NCBI GenBank assembly: GCA_964486455.1 | Contig: CAZAMP010000012.1 | Span: 28,131-92,130 of the forward strand | Origin: CAZAMP01 sp964486455 | GTDB lineage: Bacteria; Eisenbacteria; RBG-16-71-46; CAZAMP01 | DNA: 64,000 nt | Direction: 5' to 3' | Shown: positions 61,822 to 64,000 of the stretch, one piece after another | Layout: each line of letters opens with the position of its first letter | Position numbering within the stretch: the first letter of the stretch is position 1 | The notes under the pieces: generated by a model | The model's input: the letters and a program-made list of their open reading frames with translations, nothing else | What the model was told of the DNA's origin: nothing | Databases searched by the model: none | Program-made: the position numbers and the translations under genes

Positions 61822-63809
61822 ACGTTCAACGTGGGTTTCTTGTCGTCGCTCTCCTGGCAGCGCTCACGCTGGCGCTGCCGGGATCGAGCGGAGCGGAACG
61901 CTACGCGGTACTCATCGGGATCGATGACTATCCGCCCGCGGGGCCGCACTCCGGACATCCGAAAGACCTCACGACGTGCGAGACGGACGTGGCGCTCATG
62001 AGCGACCTCCTGACGGGGCGTCACGGTTTCGCGGACGATCACGTGGTTGCGCTGACGAGCGCCGAAGCGACACGTTCCGCGATTATCGAGGCGATCGAGA
62101 CACACCTGATCGCCCGCGCGAAGCCCGATGATGCCGTCGTGATCTACTACAGCGGCCACGGCACCGAGGTGCCGGACTTCAATGGTGATGAGGAAGACGG
62201 CTGGGACGAAGCGCTGGTGTGCGCCGAACCCGGCGCGGGGGCCGTCACCTCCCGTGAAGACATCGATCGGTGCTTTCTTTCAGACGACGTGATCGCGGCG
62301 CTTCTCCTGCGGATGCAAACCGAGAACGTCACGCTCATCTTCGACTCGTGCCATTCGGGCACCGCGCAGCGCGCACCGGAAGAGCTTCGAGGGCCGCAGA
62401 TCAAGCAGGCGCAGGTCACGTTTCCGCCCATGATGCCGAGGGAGGCACGCCGAGCCTCACGTGAGGTGGCGGACAATCTATCGGAGACGGCACTCGACTC
62501 CCCGACGGACGTTCTCTTTCTCGCGTCGAGTCAGCCGTGGGAATTCTCGTCGACGGGGGGGGACTGGTTCACTTTCGAGGGGGACAGCGCGCAGGCCAGT
62601 CTCTTCACGACCTATCTCACCCGTGCCCTCGGAGAGGCCGATCCTTCGGCCGGCTGGGCGTCGCTACTTCCCGCGATTCAGCGTGATGTCGTGGCACGGA
62701 ATCCGGGCCAGTGTCCCGTCAGCGAGGGGCCGGTCGGTCGGCGTCTGTTCGAAACGGAAATCGTGGATGAGACCGCCATGGCGTGGGTTCGCCCGTCGAT
62801 CGGGATCGACAGCGTCGGCGAGGACGGCGTGGCCGTGCTGTGGACGGCGCAGTCTGTCGGGAAGGTGACCGGTGCGGACTACGACGTCTATGCTCCACCT
62901 CTACCCGGCGAGCCGGTCGTGAGTGGGGCGCCGGTGGGTCGCATCCAGGTTGTCGGCTACTCGTTTCCGATGACGTTCGCCAAAGTCGTCGAGGGAACGG
63001 TCGTTCAGGGGAGTCGTGCTGTAGCGGCCAGTGTGCAATTCGAAGCGCAGGCACATCGGATATTCGTGTCGAACGAAAACCCGACGCTTTCGCGTGATTT
63101 CGCCCGAGTCGTGGGGGCAGCTCCGGACGCGAGCCTTGCGTTTCCCGAGTCGAGCGCGGACTTCGTCCTGGTGCCTGAGGCGGACGCGGACAGCGTAAAG
63201 GTGAACATCATCGCAGGCGGAGGGGCCGTGAACAGCGCACCGTTCACGGGCGCTACGGTCGACGAGGTCTGGGCGAGCGTCTGGGCGCACATCCTTAAAC
63301 GAACGACACAGGAGCGGCTGGTGCGGTTGTCGAACCCGAGCCCGCCGTTTCGTGTCACGTTGGGTTCCGATCGCGGGCTCCGTCCGTACTATCGCCCGGG
63401 CGAAACAATGCGGTTGACGGCGCTCGCCGGTGAGGAGTGTCATCTCCTGCTGTTGGCTGCGCGTGAGGATGGGAGCGTGAGGCTGCTGTCCATCGACGGC
63501 ACGGACGGACCGGTTGTCTATCTCTCACCGGGAACGAGCGTGACCGCGAGCCTGGCGATGGAGTCGGATGGAAACACGATCGCCGTCAAGGCGATCGCCA
63601 CGCGCGAGCCGATTGACGCGGCCGCATTGACGGAAGCCGGCGACTCCGTGGAAGCGCTGTTCGCGGCGCTATACGCTCAGGTGGGCCACCCGGAGAACGC
63701 GCGACTCCTCGGCACGGACGGTTGGAGTGACGCGACCGTGGTGGCCGTCTGCAGCGAGTTGGTTGACTGGCGCGGGTGGGCGTCCTATCGGTTCTTTCGA
63801 CGCCTGTAG
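61818..63809 (+). CDS. Secreted caspase-family (C14) protease with DUF4384-like domain
   Basis: A 663-residue exported protein with signal peptide (about 6-25). The caspase p20-like domain has YAVLIGIDDYPP, His114 in YYSGHGTE and Cys178 in IFDSCHSGT, matching metacaspase/caspase C14 catalytic pairs. C-terminal to the protease, a stretch (about 505-580: RPYYRPGETMRLTALAGEECHLLLLAAREDGSVRLL) resembles DUF4384. The ATG at 61818 overlaps the TPR gene stop as ATGA. A frame open further upstream is not needed. It is the third gene of the operon with the C13 protease and the TPR protein. Its 3' end overlaps the convergent PEP-CTERM gene by 25 bases. Confidence 0.8.
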   Translation: MNVQRGFLVVALLAALTLALPGSSGAERYAVLIGIDDYPPAGPHSGHPKDLTTCETDVALMSDLLTGRHGFADDHVVALTSAEATRSAIIEAIETHLIARAKPDDAVVIYYSGHGTEVPDFNGDEEDGWDEALVCAEPGAGAVTSREDIDRCFLSDDVIAALLLRMQTENVTLIFDSCHSGTAQRAPEELRGPQIKQAQVTFPPMMPREARRASREVADNLSETALDSPTDVLFLASSQPWEFSSTGGDWFTFEGDSAQASLFTTYLTRALGEADPSAGWASLLPAIQRDVVARNPGQCPVSEGPVGRRLFETEIVDETAMAWVRPSIGIDSVGEDGVAVLWTAQSVGKVTGADYDVYAPPLPGEPVVSGAPVGRIQVVGYSFPMTFAKVVEGTVVQGSRAVAASVQFEAQAHRIFVSNENPTLSRDFARVVGAAPDASLAFPESSADFVLVPEADADSVKVNIIAGGGAVNSAPFTGATVDEVWASVWAHILKRTTQERLVRLSNPSPPFRVTLGSDRGLRPYYRPGETMRLTALAGEECHLLLLAAREDGSVRLLSIDGTDGPVVYLSPGTSVTASLAMESDGNTIAVKAIATREPIDAAALTEAGDSVEALFAALYAQVGHPENARLLGTDGWSDATVVAVCSELVDWRGWASYRFFRRL

Positions 63810-64000
63810 GCCGCCCCGCCCATCATCGCAAGGCCGAGCCCAGACAAGAGAATCGTCGCGGGCTCCGGTATGACCTCCTGCCATTGCGATCCGGGATTCC
63901 AGTCTCTGCTGAGCGCGGTCCAGGTCTGTCCATTCCAGAACAGCCCGCCGGATCGTTGCCGCTCGCCATGATCGTAGGTCACCCACCACATCTCGATGCC
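63785..64000 (-). CDS. C-terminal part of a PEP-CTERM protein (partial)
   Basis: The C-terminal ~71 residues of a minus-strand gene that continues past the right edge. The end has the PEP-CTERM pattern: Ile-Pro-Glu-Pro-Ala-Thr, a hydrophobic helix (ILLSGLGLAMMGGAA) and basic RRRKNR. Such tails direct export and processing by an exosortase. The body is not visible. It is convergent with the caspase gene. Confidence 0.7.
   Translation of the reverse strand, partial: GIEMWWVTYDHGERQRSGGLFWNGQTWTALSRDWNPGSQWQEVIPEPATILLSGLGLAMMGGAAYRRRKNR

Overview
The window is GC-rich, gene-dense bacterial chromosome with no rRNA, tRNA, insertion sequence or CRISPR array that I can recognise. It looks like a Gram-negative bacterium of the FCB group or a related candidate phylum such as Eisenbacteria, Krumholzibacteria or Latescibacteria. 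This is inferred from C-terminal FlgD/type IX-like sorting domains on two secreted proteins, a PEP-CTERM protein, an Omp85/TamB pair, an alternative-complex-III-type cytochrome and several secreted caspase-fold proteases. No marker gene allows a firmer placement.

Layout. 1-5.1 kb: an HNH-nuclease gene with a repeated palindrome, a metal-efflux permease interrupted by one in-frame TGA followed by a bacterial SECIS-like hairpin (probable selenoprotein), an AlkD-type repair protein and a frameshifted terpene-cyclase-like gene. 5.1-9.3 kb: a secreted TPR-CHAT protease, an ECF sigma factor and a zinc-finger anti-sigma factor in one tight operon. 9.4-12.9 kb: a two-component system with a CpxP/Spy-like lipoprotein. 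13-18.6 kb: two large secreted proteins with C-terminal sorting domains, one with 14 FG-GAP repeats. 18.6-26.3 kb: a CLC channel with CBS and RCK-C domains, a radical SAM enzyme, a convergent trypsin-like/CHAT protease pair, an FKBP isomerase and two small genes.

26.5-43.5 kb is one 12-gene, translationally coupled catabolic operon: an indolepyruvate:ferredoxin oxidoreductase alpha subunit fused to a GltD-like module, IorB, hydantoinase/oxoprolinase A and B, acyl-CoA dehydrogenase, B12-dependent methylmalonyl-CoA mutase (two subunits), a three-subunit xanthine-dehydrogenase-type molybdenum hydroxylase, a class III CoA transferase and an aminotransferase. A coherent but untested reading is hydroxylation of an N-heterocycle, ATP-driven ring opening, transamination, oxidative decarboxylation to an acyl-CoA and entry into the TCA cycle as succinyl-CoA. 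Two dyad-symmetric sites lie just upstream.

43.5-52 kb holds assorted single genes: acetyltransferase, HD hydrolase, lipoproteins, a GH99 endomannosidase-like lipoprotein, an old-yellow-enzyme/TMADH-family reductase lacking one Fe-S cysteine, and an orphan ActE-type cytochrome c. 51.8-59 kb is a TamA-TamB-beta-barrel operon on the minus strand. 59.2-63.8 kb is an operon of two different secreted caspase-fold proteases (C13 and C14) around a TPR protein. With the two CHAT proteins, the window holds four clan-CD proteases, all with export signals. The best candidates for undescribed biology are the TGA-containing permease, the periplasmic TPR-CHAT/sigma/anti-sigma cassette, the C13-TPR-C14 operon and the 12-gene catabolic operon.
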